Source of the DNA: Rhizobiaceae bacterium
Lineage (GTDB): Bacteria; Pseudomonadota; Alphaproteobacteria; Rhizobiales; Rhizobiaceae
Direction: 5' to 3'
Assembly: GCA_028281105.1 (NCBI GenBank)
Contig: JANQKQ010000062.1
Span: 1-39,389 of the forward strand
Length of the DNA: 39,389 nucleotides
Part shown: piece by piece, positions 1 to 7,911 of the stretch
Layout: the number at the start of each line of letters is the position of its first letter
Position numbering within the stretch: position 1 is the stretch's first letter
The notes under the pieces: generated by a model
Databases searched by the model: none
Seen by the model: the letters and a program-made list of their open reading frames with translations, nothing else
What the model was told of the DNA's origin: nothing
Made by a program: the position numbers and the translations under genes

Positions 1-303
1 TCCCGGTGGCGTGAAGCGGGCGACCAGCCCAGGCAGGTTGGTGAACGCCGCGCGAATCGCGAAGACCAACACCGCAAGGCCGGCGATCATGTCCAGCAGG
101 GACAGCCCGTTGCCGTCGGCGGTCGTCTGTGGACCGAAGATCACCGCCAGAGGATTGGCCGAAAAGGCGTCGACCGGCGACTTGAAGCTCATGACCGCGA
201 TCCAGAAGATCGGAAATGCCGCGATCAGGCACCAAAGCGCCAGGAACGATGCGGATGTCAGGCGCAGCGATAAAGGCTGCTGCAGGGCCTTTGCCTGGGC
301 CAT
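1..303 (-). CDS. Sugar ABC transporter permease, MalG type (partial, N-terminal part)
   Basis: This is the N-terminal part (about 101 residues) of the second inner-membrane permease of a CUT1-type carbohydrate ABC importer; the rest lies beyond the left edge. The ATG at 303 overlaps the TGA of the upstream permease (ATGA), which implies translational coupling. The visible protein starts MAQAKALQQPLSL, then has a hydrophobic first membrane segment (ASFLALWCLIAAFPIFWIAV) followed by MSFKSP, the usual start of a MalG-type permease. A second hydrophobic stretch (LLDMIAGLAVLVFAI) follows. The EAA loop that contacts the ATPase is not in the window. The call rests on position in the operon and the N-terminal pattern. 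Confidence 0.85.
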   Translation of the reverse strand, partial: MAQAKALQQPLSLRLTSASFLALWCLIAAFPIFWIAVMSFKSPVDAFSANPLAVIFGPQTTADGNGLSLLDMIAGLAVLVFAIRAAFTNLPGLVARFTPPG

Positions 304-1328
304 CAGTGCGCACTCCCCTTATGGTCGCGCCAGGTGCGCCGCAACAGCGGGACCAGCAGGATGACGATGCCGATCATGGTCAGCATGGCGGATGCCGATG
401 CCCGGCTGATCGCCCGGTTGCCCGCATCGTCCGGCTCCAGCAGGTCGTAAGTCAGCCATTGCAGCGTGATGCGGTGGGCCTGGCTGGAGAAGGCGACCAC
501 CTCTTCAAATGCGCGATAGGCATCCATCAGATGGATCAGCGCCACGAATACGATCAGCGGCATTAGGTGCGGAATGACCACGTAACGCAGCCGCTCGAAG
601 CGGCTGGCGCCGTCGATGATCGCGCTTTCCAACGTGTCCTGGTTCACGGTCTGCAGGCCGGCGTAGAAGATGACGAAGGCGAACGGCGCCACATGCCAAA
701 TCCGGTAGAACATCATCAGCGCCTCGATCGCCCAACCGTTGGCGGCAACCGAGATGTCGGTGGCGAACGTGTCTTCCAGCAGGGCGGTGATGATGCCGTC
801 CCCATAGAACAGCCAGCGGATCGACAAGCCGCCGATGACCGGGGTGATGATGAAGGGCAGCAACGATACGAAGATGATCTGGCCCCGGATCGCCCGCGCC
901 GCATTGTTGACCGCAAGCGCAATCGCCAACCCGATGCCGATTACCAGGGGCAGGGTGATGAGCGTGAAGGTGAGCGTGAAGCGCAGCGCCTTCCAGAAAT
1001 CGATGGCCAGGATCTGTCCAAGCGCACCACTGGCAATCGCCGCGCCAACCTGATCGAGCTGCAGGACGCGGGTATAGCTGAGCAGCCCCACCCATTCGGT
1101 GGTGGTGAGCGCATTTCCGTCGTCGTCCAGCACCGGCGTGGTCTTCCATTCCTTCACGCAGGTCTGGCCGGTGAAGCCCGGCGTGCAGGTTTCCACCTCG
1201 ACCGTCTCCACCACCGGCTGCGTGATCTGAAAACTCTGCAGAAGCACGCTCACCAGCGGAAAGGCGATGAAAAGTAGCATCATCAGGACCGACGGGCCGA
1301 TGAACCATACAAACGTCTTCAGTCTCAT
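303..1328 (-). CDS. Sugar ABC transporter permease, MalF/UgpA type
   Basis: This 341-residue inner-membrane permease belongs to the same sugar importer. GGAGG lies 5 bases before the ATG at 1328. The first membrane segment covers about residues 8-32, and several more follow from about residue 112. The EAA-type cytoplasmic loop (ESAIIDGAS, then PHLMPL, about residues 234-258) is where the ATPase should dock. Between the first and second membrane segments is a soluble stretch of about 80 residues with two cysteines (C48 and C57), which would lie in the periplasm and could form a disulfide. It follows the binding-protein gene in the operon and overlaps the next permease by 1 base. The substrate cannot be read from the sequence. 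Confidence 0.92.
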   Translation of the reverse strand: MRLKTFVWFIGPSVLMMLLFIAFPLVSVLLQSFQITQPVVETVEVETCTPGFTGQTCVKEWKTTPVLDDDGNALTTTEWVGLLSYTRVLQLDQVGAAIASGALGQILAIDFWKALRFTLTFTLITLPLVIGIGLAIALAVNNAARAIRGQIIFVSLLPFIITPVIGGLSIRWLFYGDGIITALLEDTFATDISVAANGWAIEALMMFYRIWHVAPFAFVIFYAGLQTVNQDTLESAIIDGASRFERLRYVVIPHLMPLIVFVALIHLMDAYRAFEEVVAFSSQAHRITLQWLTYDLLEPDDAGNRAISRASASAMLTMIGIVILLVPLLRRTWRDHKGSAH

Positions 1329-1404
1329 CGCTGCCTCCGGGATCGAAGGTTCGCACCGCGCCGGAACGGCTGAGCCGTCCGTGGCGCGGTGCCCGGTCTA
1401 GGGG

Positions 1405-2625
1405 CTATTGTATCAGACCGGCTTCCTTGGCCGCCGTGATGTAGGCTTCCTCAACCGCGGCGAGCGTCGCAGCCGCGTCGCGTTCGCCGGTGAAGAAGGC
1501 CGGCAGCTCGTTACCGAGCGCGGTGTGCATCAGGCCCATCTGGCTGGTCGACGGGTAGGACTGCGGGGCCGGGCTGGCGCTGGCCGTGGCGATCGCACCC
1601 TCGGCGAGACGGTTCGGCACGTAGCCGGATATCAGCCAGATCGCATCGTCGTTGTTGGCCTTGACCATATCGGTGTCGAGGCCCTCCATGGCGACGCGGA
1701 ACGCGGCGTCGGCTTCCTCGTCAGTGATGTTGTTGGCGATCACAATGCCGTCCCACCACAGGGTCGTCGCCGGGGCGCCACCTGCCATGGCCAGCGGTGC
1801 GGCGGCTGCATTGACCTTGCCGACCACCTGGCTTTCGCCCGCATCGTCCATGGCCGCGCCGCGGCTCGCCCACAGGTTGGCCATTGCGATCTTGCCTTGC
1901 TGGAACTGCTGCTGGACGTAGGTGGAATCGGAGACCAGATATTCCGGATCCATATAAGCGGTCAGCGCCTTCATCATCTCCAGCGCCTTGACGCCCGCGT
2001 CGGTGTTGATCATCGGCATCGAATTGGCGTCGGTGAACCGACCGCCGTAACCCAGGAACATGTTGTTGAAGTCCTGCGCCAGGTTCCATCCAGACTTCAT
2101 CGTCGCGCCGAGCGGGTAGTCGACCACACCGGCGTCCTGGATCTTCTGAGCGGCGGCAAGAACCTCGTCATAGGTCGTCGGCACCGCAACGCCCAGATCG
2201 TCGAAGATGTCCTGGCGATACATCAGATGCTGGGTGTTGACCATCATGGCGATCGCCATGGTCTTGCCGTCGATCTTGATGAGCTGGTTGGGCGCAAGAT
2301 TCTGGCCGTACTTGGCAACCAGATCATCCAGCGACCTGATCGTGCCCTCGTTGATCAGCGGCGTCACCGTACCGTTGGACACGCCGCCGATGTGGTAGAG
2401 CGACGGGCTGGCGGCGAAGGCGGCCGGCTGCTTGGTGCGGAATTCCTGATCGAGTTCGGCCTCGACATTGCCGCATTCGCCCATTGCCTCGGTCACCGAC
2501 TTCCAGGCCTGGAACCCGGCGGAAAGCGATTTGACGGGCACGGCGTTCTCGAATGCGCATCCGGCCCAGGCCACCGAGGTAATCAGCGACATGGCGCCGG
2601 CCATTGCGAGTGTCTTCAGTTTCAT
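1405..2625 (-). CDS. Extracellular sugar-binding protein of ABC importer (family 1)
   Basis: This is the periplasmic binding protein (406 residues) of the CUT1-type importer. The chosen ATG at 2625 has GGGAGA about 7 bases upstream and opens a clean signal peptide (MKLKTLAMAGAMSLITSVAW, cleavage probably after AWA); a longer frame starting at 2697 would bury that signal peptide. The mature part has the family 1 pattern: WKSVTEAM near the N terminus, TYDEVLAAAQKIQDAG, then YVQQQFQQGKIAMANLWASR, and LWWDGIVIANN later. It lies between the ATPase gene (upstream) and the two permease genes, as is usual for such operons. The sugar is unknown; no catabolic enzyme adjoins it within the window except the NTF2-like protein. 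Confidence 0.93.
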   Translation of the reverse strand: MKLKTLAMAGAMSLITSVAWAGCAFENAVPVKSLSAGFQAWKSVTEAMGECGNVEAELDQEFRTKQPAAFAASPSLYHIGGVSNGTVTPLINEGTIRSLDDLVAKYGQNLAPNQLIKIDGKTMAIAMMVNTQHLMYRQDIFDDLGVAVPTTYDEVLAAAQKIQDAGVVDYPLGATMKSGWNLAQDFNNMFLGYGGRFTDANSMPMINTDAGVKALEMMKALTAYMDPEYLVSDSTYVQQQFQQGKIAMANLWASRGAAMDDAGESQVVGKVNAAAAPLAMAGGAPATTLWWDGIVIANNITDEEADAAFRVAMEGLDTDMVKANNDDAIWLISGYVPNRLAEGAIATASASPAPQSYPSTSQMGLMHTALGNELPAFFTGERDAAATLAAVEEAYITAAKEAGLIQ

Positions 2626-2718
2626 GTGTTGTTTCTCCCGTTGATGGCACGGCCGCCTTAAGGGCGCGCCGTCCGGTTCGCCGGTCCCACCCGGCATTTT
2701 GCTTCAGGCACCCGCCGT

Positions 2719-3771
2719 TCAGCCCCCGATGCGTGCACCGTCCTCATTGTCGAAGAGATGGCAGATCGCGTTAGGCACCTGGATGCCGATCATGTCGCCG
2801 ATCTGCGCGCGAAAGGACTTGTCCGCCTTGACCGAAACGAGCGCGTCTGCAACGCGCACCGAAATCATGGTCGCGTCCCCGAGCAGTTCGAGCGTGTATA
2901 TCGGCGCCTTGATTTCGGCCTTGGCGCCCTTGGCGACCGTCGCATCCTCGGCGCGGAAGCCTATCGTGATCGGCCCGTCGGGCGCCTTGAGCCCGCCGAC
3001 CTCGACATTGTCGGCGCGGAACCTGCCTTGCTTGATCTCGCCGTCGACCAGGTTCATCGCCGGGCTGCCGATGAAGCCGGCCACGAACGTGTTGGACGGA
3101 GTGTTGTAGATATCGGTCGGCGTGCCGACCTGCTGAACCACCCCCTGTTTCATGACGACCACCCGGTCGGCGAGCGTCATCGCCTCGATCTGATCGTGGG
3201 TGACGTAGATCGTGGTCACCTTCAGTTCGTGCGACAGGTTCTTGATCTGGGCCCTTGTGGATACGCGCAGTTTGGCATCGAGATTGGACAACGGCTCGTC
3301 CATCAGGAACACGTTGGGTTCACGCACAATGGCGCGCGCCAGCGCGACCCGCTGGCGCTGGCCGCCGGACAGTTCCGCCGGCCGGCGATGCATGAACGGT
3401 TCCAGCTCGACCATCTTGGCGGCGCGCATCACGCGCTCGTCGTGGGTAGCCTGGTCCACTTTGCGCACCTTGAGCGGAAAGCGGATGTTCTCGAACACGT
3501 TCATGTTCGGGTAGAGCCCGTAGCTCTGGAACACCATGGCGATGTCGCGGTCCTTGGGATCAAGGTCGTTGACCACCTGACCATCGATGGCGATCTCGCC
3601 GTCGGTCACGTCTTCCAGACCGGCAATCATACGCATTGTCGTGGTTTTGCCGCAGCCGGACGGGCCGAGCAGAACGAGGAACTCCTCATCGGCGATGGTC
3701 AAATCGAAATTGTCCACACCGACGAAACTTCCCCAGCGCTTGCTCACATTGCGCAACTGGATTTCAGCCAA
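2719..3771 (-). CDS. Sugar ABC transporter ATPase, UgpC/MalK type
   Basis: This 350-residue ATPase powers the importer. I chose the TTG at 3771 because GGAGGAG lies just upstream and the translation then begins MAEIQLRNVSKRWG, the normal family N terminus; the longer frame to 3891 would run through both operators. Visible motifs are Walker A GPSGCGKTT (about residues 36-44), signature LSGGQRQR, Walker B VFLMDEPLSNLD and the H-loop VTHDQ. A C-terminal TOBE/MalK-like regulatory region follows (GFIGSPAMNLVDG, then GFRAEDA). Length matches the family. It is first in the operon, directly behind a candidate LacI-type operator, so induction by the transported sugar is likely. Confidence 0.93.
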   Translation of the reverse strand: MAEIQLRNVSKRWGSFVGVDNFDLTIADEEFLVLLGPSGCGKTTTMRMIAGLEDVTDGEIAIDGQVVNDLDPKDRDIAMVFQSYGLYPNMNVFENIRFPLKVRKVDQATHDERVMRAAKMVELEPFMHRRPAELSGGQRQRVALARAIVREPNVFLMDEPLSNLDAKLRVSTRAQIKNLSHELKVTTIYVTHDQIEAMTLADRVVVMKQGVVQQVGTPTDIYNTPSNTFVAGFIGSPAMNLVDGEIKQGRFRADNVEVGGLKAPDGPITIGFRAEDATVAKGAKAEIKAPIYTLELLGDATMISVRVADALVSVKADKSFRAQIGDMIGIQVPNAICHLFDNEDGARIGG

Positions 3772-3791
3772 GGTCTCCTCCCGCGGCAACG

Positions 3792-3809
3792 TTTTGCATA
3801 CGTTTGCAA
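3792..3809. promoter_or_regulatory. LacI-family operator, left copy
   Basis: The sequence TTTTGCATACGTTTGCAA contains TGCATAC/GTTTGCA, an imperfect dyad with a central CG typical of LacI-family operators (one mismatch between half-sites). It is the exact reverse complement of 3849-3866, 55 bp away centre to centre. It ends about 20 bases before the TTG start of the ATPase gene. No LacI-type gene is in the window. Confidence 0.72.
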
Positions 3810-3811
3810 TA

Positions 3812-3841
3812 TAGCTAGCCGCAATTTGGTGGACGTGGCAA
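3812..3841 (-). promoter_or_regulatory. Candidate promoter of the sugar ABC operon
   Basis: On the minus strand, TTGCCA (3841-3836) and TAGCTA (3817-3812) are separated by 18 bases and could serve as -35 and -10. The left LacI-type operator (3795-3808) would then cover the transcription start, as expected for repression. The -10 match is only fair. Confidence 0.45.
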
Positions 3842-3848
3842 GCTTTTT

Positions 3849-3866
3849 TTGCAAACGTATGCAAAA
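3849..3866. promoter_or_regulatory. LacI-family operator, right copy
   Basis: The sequence TTGCAAACGTATGCAAAA is an 18-bp perfect inverted copy of 3792-3809. It lies about 80 bases before the start of the divergent NTF2-like gene. The two copies suggest either looping by a tetrameric repressor or separate control of the two divergent units. Confidence 0.72.
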
Positions 3867-3945
3867 TACTCCGGCACCGTTGGCGCACCAAAGAATCTAC
3901 GCGAACGTCAAAGCTAGCTAAGCACTTGAGAAAAAAGAGAATTTA

Positions 3946-4941
3946 ATGCAGGATTTTCAAAGCGAGAAGAATCTGGTGCGGCGCTACTACGGCGCGCTGG
4001 ATGCCGCGGAAAACGGCCGCATCGCCCCGGCTCTTCGCGAGTTCACCAGCAACGATCACCTGTGGCGCGGCTGTCATCCGTTCAACGAAATCGACGATGC
4101 GGACCAGCTGGCGCAGCGGTTCTGGATCCCCTTGCGGGCGGCGATCCGGCGCATGCAGAGGCGCATGGACGTGTTCATGGCCGGCGAGAATTCGGTCGAA
4201 GGCGGCGCCGGCGTCTGGGTTTGCTCGATGGGTCACCTGGTAGGGTTGTTCGACCGGCCCTGGCTGGACATCCGGCCGACCGGGAAGATGGCGTTTGTAC
4301 GCTATTGCGAGTTCATGAAGGTCGAAGGCGACAAGATTGTCGAGACGGCGATGTTCTTCGATATTCCACACTTGATGATGCAGGCGGGCCTGGCGCCGTT
4401 TCCCCCGCAGACGGCGGCGCATCTCGTCCAGCCCGGACCGATGCCTCACGATGGCTTGCTGTTCGAGCCCGCCGAACCGGCGGAGGGAGAGAAGACGCTG
4501 GCGGCGATCGAAGCGATGATCGACGATCTCGGCAATTGGGATCTCGGTCTGCCGCTGGAAGAGGAACTGGCCCGCACCTGGCATGACGATATGATCTGGT
4601 GGGGGCCGGCGGGAATCGGCGCCACCTATACCATCGAGCGATACGCCAGGCAGCATGCGGGGCCGTTCCGCGAAGGCTTCAAGGACCGCGTTTTCTACGG
4701 CCACCGCTGCCGTATCGGCGAAGGCCACTACGGCGGGTTCTTCGGCTGGCCGAACTTCTCCGCCATACCCACCGGAGGTTTCATGGGAATGCCCGCGACG
4801 CCGACCCGCTGCGAATTTCGCGTCATCGACATCTACCGACGCCGAGGCGACAAGCTGGCGGAGAACTGGATCTTCATCGACCTGCTGCACTTCTTCAAAC
4901 AGCAAGGCGTCGACGTGCTGGAGCGAATGGCGCGCGTGTAG
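3946..4941 (+). CDS. Protein with two NTF2/SnoaL-like domains
   Basis: This 331-residue cytoplasmic protein has no signal peptide or membrane segment. It appears to be a tandem of two NTF2-like (SnoaL/ester cyclase type) cone-shaped domains. The first (about residues 5-140) starts EKNLVRRYYGALDAA and includes GENSVEGGAGVWVCSMG and EFMKVEGDKIVETAMFFDIP. The second (about 175-325) repeats the plan, with TWHDDMIWWGPAGIG, FPG-like substrate-side aromatics, and a closing DIYRRRGDKLAENWIFIDLL. The doublet of E-G-D-K-I-V-E and R-G-D-K-L-A-E-N strands marks the internal duplication. The shared LacI-type operators tie it to the sugar importer, so it may act on the imported compound. No reaction can be assigned. 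Confidence 0.8.
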   Translation: MQDFQSEKNLVRRYYGALDAAENGRIAPALREFTSNDHLWRGCHPFNEIDDADQLAQRFWIPLRAAIRRMQRRMDVFMAGENSVEGGAGVWVCSMGHLVGLFDRPWLDIRPTGKMAFVRYCEFMKVEGDKIVETAMFFDIPHLMMQAGLAPFPPQTAAHLVQPGPMPHDGLLFEPAEPAEGEKTLAAIEAMIDDLGNWDLGLPLEEELARTWHDDMIWWGPAGIGATYTIERYARQHAGPFREGFKDRVFYGHRCRIGEGHYGGFFGWPNFSAIPTGGFMGMPATPTRCEFRVIDIYRRRGDKLAENWIFIDLLHFFKQQGVDVLERMARV

Positions 4942-4967
4942 TCACCGCCGGCGGGGCTTGCTGCAGA

Positions 4968-5375
4968 TCACATCGGACCGGCGCCCGGCCCGCTGTTCGC
5001 CAGTCCTTCGATAATCGGGCAGTCGGGCCGGTCGTCGCCGTGACAATGGGCGGCCAGCTCGGACAGGGTCGCCCTTAGCGATTTCAGTTCGCCGATCTTG
5101 CGGTCGACCTCGGCGATCTTGTCGAGCGCAATTGCCTTGACGTCGGCGCTGGCCCGATTTTCGTCGTCATACAGCGACAGCAGCAGCCGGCATTCCTCGA
5201 TCGTGAAGCCCAGGCTGCGGGCGCGTTGAACGAACCGCAGCCGGTGCATGTCACTTTCGGAATAACTGCGATAGCCGTTCTTCAACCGGGCCGGTTTCAC
5301 CAGCTCGATGTCTTCGTAGTAGCGAATGGTCTTTGGCGGCAGGTTCGCTCTTCGCGCGACGGTCCCGATGTTCAT
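4968..5375 (-). CDS. cueR: Copper-responsive MerR-family regulator CueR
   Basis: This 135-residue transcription activator senses Cu(I) (or Ag(I)). I chose the ATG at 5375 because AAGGA lies 8 bases upstream and the protein then begins MNIGTVARRANL, the standard MerR N terminus. The winged helix-turn-helix covers about residues 1-70 (KTIRYYEDIELVKPAR, then GYRSYS). A dimerisation helix follows, then the metal loop C111-H-G-D-D-R-P-D-C119-P, matching the two-cysteine loop of CueR and unlike the mercury or zinc sensors. It lies directly downstream of copA, has its own CueR-type promoter, and converges on the NTF2-like gene. Confidence 0.93.
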   Translation of the reverse strand: MNIGTVARRANLPPKTIRYYEDIELVKPARLKNGYRSYSESDMHRLRFVQRARSLGFTIEECRLLLSLYDDENRASADVKAIALDKIAEVDRKIGELKSLRATLSELAAHCHGDDRPDCPIIEGLANSGPGAGPM

Positions 5376-5403
5376 TTCCGGCGTCCTTGCTTGCATTCAA
5401 ATC

Positions 5404-5434
5404 CAACTAAAGATTCCAATGACTGGAAGGTCAA
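5404..5434 (-). promoter_or_regulatory. CueR-type promoter of cueR (19-bp spacer)
   Basis: On the minus strand, TTGACC (5434-5429) and TAGTTG (5409-5404) are separated by exactly 19 bases, the long spacer typical of MerR-family promoters. The spacer contains the dyad TTCCA-N5-TGGAA (5414-5428). This implies autoregulation of cueR. The predicted start lies about 20 bases before the ATG. Confidence 0.8.
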
Positions 5435-5437
5435 GCG

Positions 5438-7837
5438 CTACAGCTTGAGCGTTCGCAATCTCAGGGCGTTGGCGATAACCGAAACCGACGAGAGGCTCAT
5501 TGCCGCAGCGGCGATCATCGGCGACAGCAGCATGCCGGTCAGCGGATAGAGGACGCCTGCTGCTATCGGAACCCCGGCGCAGTTGTAGACGAAGGCAAAG
5601 AACAGGTTCTGCTTGATGTTGCGCAAGCTCGCGCGCGCCAGTTTGCGGGCGCGGACAATGCCGGTCAGGTCGCCCTTCAGCAGCGTGATGCCGGCGCTTT
5701 CGACCGCCACATCCGCGCCCGTGCCCATGGCGATGCCCACATCCGATGCCGCCAATGCGGGCGCGTCGTTTATCCCGTCCCCGGCCATTGCGACCCGCCT
5801 GCCGCCGGCATGCAGCTCGTCGATCAAGGCTTTCTTTTCCTGTGGCAGCACGCCGGCGCGAACCTCATCGATACCCAGCGCGCCCGCCACCGCGCGCGCG
5901 GTGCGCTCATTGTCCCCGGTGGCCATGATGACGGTGAGCCCGGCCCGGTGAAGCGCCTCGATGGCGCCGGCGGCGGTCGGCCTGATCGGATCGGCGATGG
6001 CGAGGATGCCCGCCAGTTGTCCGCCGACGGATAGAAACATCGCGGTCTTGCCGTTGGCCCTCAGCGCGTCGGCCCGCGCGAGGGCCGAACCCACGTCGAT
6101 GCCTGCAGCCTCCATCATGGCAGCGTTGCCTAGCGCAACTGCGTGGCCGCCGACCTTGCCCTTCACTCCCTTGCCGGCTGCCGCCTCGAACGCCTCCACC
6201 GGCTCGATCGGCACCTTTCGCGCGCGTCCGCCGGCGACAATCGCCTCCGCCAGGGGGTGCTCCGATCCGCGCTCAAGCGAGGCGGCCAGCCGAAGAATGT
6301 CGGCCGGCGCGCGATCGTTCACGGCAATGATGTCGGTCAGTTCGGGACGGCCCTCGGTGAGGGTGCCGGTCTTGTCGATGACCAGCGTGTCGACGCGCGC
6401 CATGCGTTCCAGCGCCTCGGCATCCTTGATCAAGACGCCGGCCTTCGCGCCCCGCCCGGTGGCCGTCATGATCGACATCGGCGTGGCAAGTCCAAGCGCG
6501 CATGGACACGCGATGATCAACACCGATACCGCTGAGACGATCGCAAACACGAATGCCGGGTCCGGCCCGACCGCCAGCCAGATGGCGAAGGCAGCCACGG
6601 CAACCGAGACCACCGCCGGAACGAAGATTGCGGCGACGCGGTCGGCGAACCCCTGGATCGGCGCGCGCGAGCGCTGCGCGGACGCCACCATCGAAATGAT
6701 CTGCGCCAGCATGGTGTCCTCGCCGACCCGTGCCGCTTCGATGATGAGGCTACCCTTGCCGTTGATGGTGCCGCCGGTCACCTTATCGTCGGCGGACTTC
6801 TCCACCGGCATCGGCTCGCCGGTGATCATGGCCTCGTCGACCGTGGAGCGGCCTTCGATCACAAGCGCATCGACGGGTACGCTCTCTCCCGGCCGCACCC
6901 GAAGGCGGTCGCCCTCGACGATGTTCTCCAGCGGCGCGTCGTACTCTTCGCCTTCCGCCAAAACCCGCCGCGCGGTTTTGGGTGCGAGATCGAACAGCGA
7001 ACGAATGGCGTCGCCGGTACGTTCGCGTGCGCGCAGTTCCAGCACCTGGCCGACGAACACCAGCGCGATGATGACAACCGCCGCTTCGAAATAGACCGGC
7101 ACGTGGCCGTCTTCGCCGCGCATGTCCGCCGGGAACAGGCCCGGAGCCAGGGCAGCGACCACGGAGTAGGCATAGGCCGCGCCGACGCCGAGCATGATCA
7201 GCGTCCACATGTTGAAGTTGCGCGTCTTCAGCGACGTCCAGCCGCGCTGGAAGAACGGGCCGGCGGCCCACGCGACCACGGGCGTGGCCAGCAACAGTTC
7301 GAGCCACACTGAAACGGTCTCGCCCAGCCAGCCGCGCACCGGTAGGCCGACCATCGAACCCATCGTCAGAACGACCAGCGGGACGGCGGCTCCCACGCTC
7401 ACCCATAGCCGTCGGGTGAAGTCGATCAATTCCTGGTTGGGACCGCTCGAGATCCCGTCCATCGGCTCAAGAGCCATGCCGCAGATCGGGCAGGCGCCCG
7501 GTTCGTCGCGGACGATCTGCGGGTCCATCGGGCAGGTGTAGGCCGCACTCTTCGCTGCGGTCTTCTTCCCTGCGGAGTTTCCCGACAGGTAGAAGTAAGG
7601 GTCGGCTTTAAACCGGTCGCGGCATCGGTCCGAGCAGAAATGATGCTCGGCGCCCCCGTAGACACAGGTTGGATTGCCGGAATCGGGATCGACCGTCATG
7701 CCGCATACCGGGTCGATAGGATCGGCCGAATCGGCTTGCAGCGGGCCGTCATGCCCGTTGCGCTCGTGCACGGTATCGGCACCTGAAGATCCGCTCGGAC
7801 CCGTCGCAGCGTTGCCGGGATTACGATGATCGTCCAT
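5438..7837 (-). CDS. copA: Copper-exporting P1B-type ATPase with YHS and zinc-ribbon-like N-terminal domains
   Basis: This 799-residue inner-membrane ATPase exports Cu(I)/Ag(I). It has no classical HMA domain (no GMTCxxC). Instead it carries a YHS domain (about residues 42-86: DPVCGMTVD, then HHFCSDRCRDRF) and a four-cysteine heavy-metal-binding domain (about 100-127: YTCPMDPQIV, then GACPICGMALEPM). The core is intact: TGEPMPVEK (about 339), CPC ion site (444-446), DKTGT phosphorylation site (488-492), GDGINDAPAL hinge, and the C-terminal YN and MSxxS residues typical of the Cu(I) subgroup. The ATG at 7837 lies only 6 bases after the predicted -10, so the mRNA may be leaderless. cueR follows in the same direction. 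Confidence 0.94.
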   Translation of the reverse strand: MDDHRNPGNAATGPSGSSGADTVHERNGHDGPLQADSADPIDPVCGMTVDPDSGNPTCVYGGAEHHFCSDRCRDRFKADPYFYLSGNSAGKKTAAKSAAYTCPMDPQIVRDEPGACPICGMALEPMDGISSGPNQELIDFTRRLWVSVGAAVPLVVLTMGSMVGLPVRGWLGETVSVWLELLLATPVVAWAAGPFFQRGWTSLKTRNFNMWTLIMLGVGAAYAYSVVAALAPGLFPADMRGEDGHVPVYFEAAVVIIALVFVGQVLELRARERTGDAIRSLFDLAPKTARRVLAEGEEYDAPLENIVEGDRLRVRPGESVPVDALVIEGRSTVDEAMITGEPMPVEKSADDKVTGGTINGKGSLIIEAARVGEDTMLAQIISMVASAQRSRAPIQGFADRVAAIFVPAVVSVAVAAFAIWLAVGPDPAFVFAIVSAVSVLIIACPCALGLATPMSIMTATGRGAKAGVLIKDAEALERMARVDTLVIDKTGTLTEGRPELTDIIAVNDRAPADILRLAASLERGSEHPLAEAIVAGGRARKVPIEPVEAFEAAAGKGVKGKVGGHAVALGNAAMMEAAGIDVGSALARADALRANGKTAMFLSVGGQLAGILAIADPIRPTAAGAIEALHRAGLTVIMATGDNERTARAVAGALGIDEVRAGVLPQEKKALIDELHAGGRRVAMAGDGINDAPALAASDVGIAMGTGADVAVESAGITLLKGDLTGIVRARKLARASLRNIKQNLFFAFVYNCAGVPIAAGVLYPLTGMLLSPMIAAAAMSLSSVSVIANALRLRTLKL

Positions 7838-7843
7838 GGGTGA

Positions 7844-7874
7844 GATGTAGTGCTTCCAGTCGCTGGAAGGTCAA
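7844..7874 (-). promoter_or_regulatory. CueR-type promoter of copA (19-bp spacer)
   Basis: On the minus strand, TTGACC (7874-7869) and TACATC (7849-7844) are separated by exactly 19 bases. The spacer holds the dyad TTCCAGTCGCTGGAA (7854-7868), close to the known CueR box. It shares the TTGACCTTCCAG block with the cueR promoter. Only 6 bases separate the -10 from the ATG. Confidence 0.87.
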
Positions 7875-7882
7875 GTACGCCA

Positions 7883-7911
7883 TTGATCGGAGTAGAGAAT
7901 ATCGATATTAT
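7883..7911 (+). promoter_or_regulatory. Promoter of the GntR regulator gene
   Basis: TTGATC (7883-7888) and TATTAT (7906-7911) are separated by 17 bases, a good sigma-70-type promoter. The palindromic operator at 7898-7909 covers the spacer and part of the -10, which predicts autorepression. The ATG is 6 bases after the -10, so the transcript would start at or near the start codon. Confidence 0.7.
7898..7909. promoter_or_regulatory. Candidate GntR operator, copy 1
   Basis: AATATCGATATT is a perfect 12-bp palindrome. With four more bases (7898-7913) it is the exact reverse complement of 14659-14674 in the divergent catabolic promoter. It overlaps the regulator's own promoter. Confidence 0.75.

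Noticed and set aside
1408-2661. Long open frame (417 codons) on the plus strand opposite the sugar-binding-protein gene
   Set aside because: It is a mirror of the real gene in GC-rich DNA: His/Asp/Arg-rich composition, no known motifs, no ribosome site. The opposite frame has a signal peptide and family motifs.
2758-3921. Open frame of 387 codons opposite the UgpC-type ATPase gene
   Set aside because: Shadow frame; the minus strand has all ABC motifs, and this frame runs through both operators.
5961-7094. Open frame of 377 codons opposite copA
   Set aside because: Low-complexity Ala/Ser/Arg/Thr translation, no motifs; copA on the other strand is intact.
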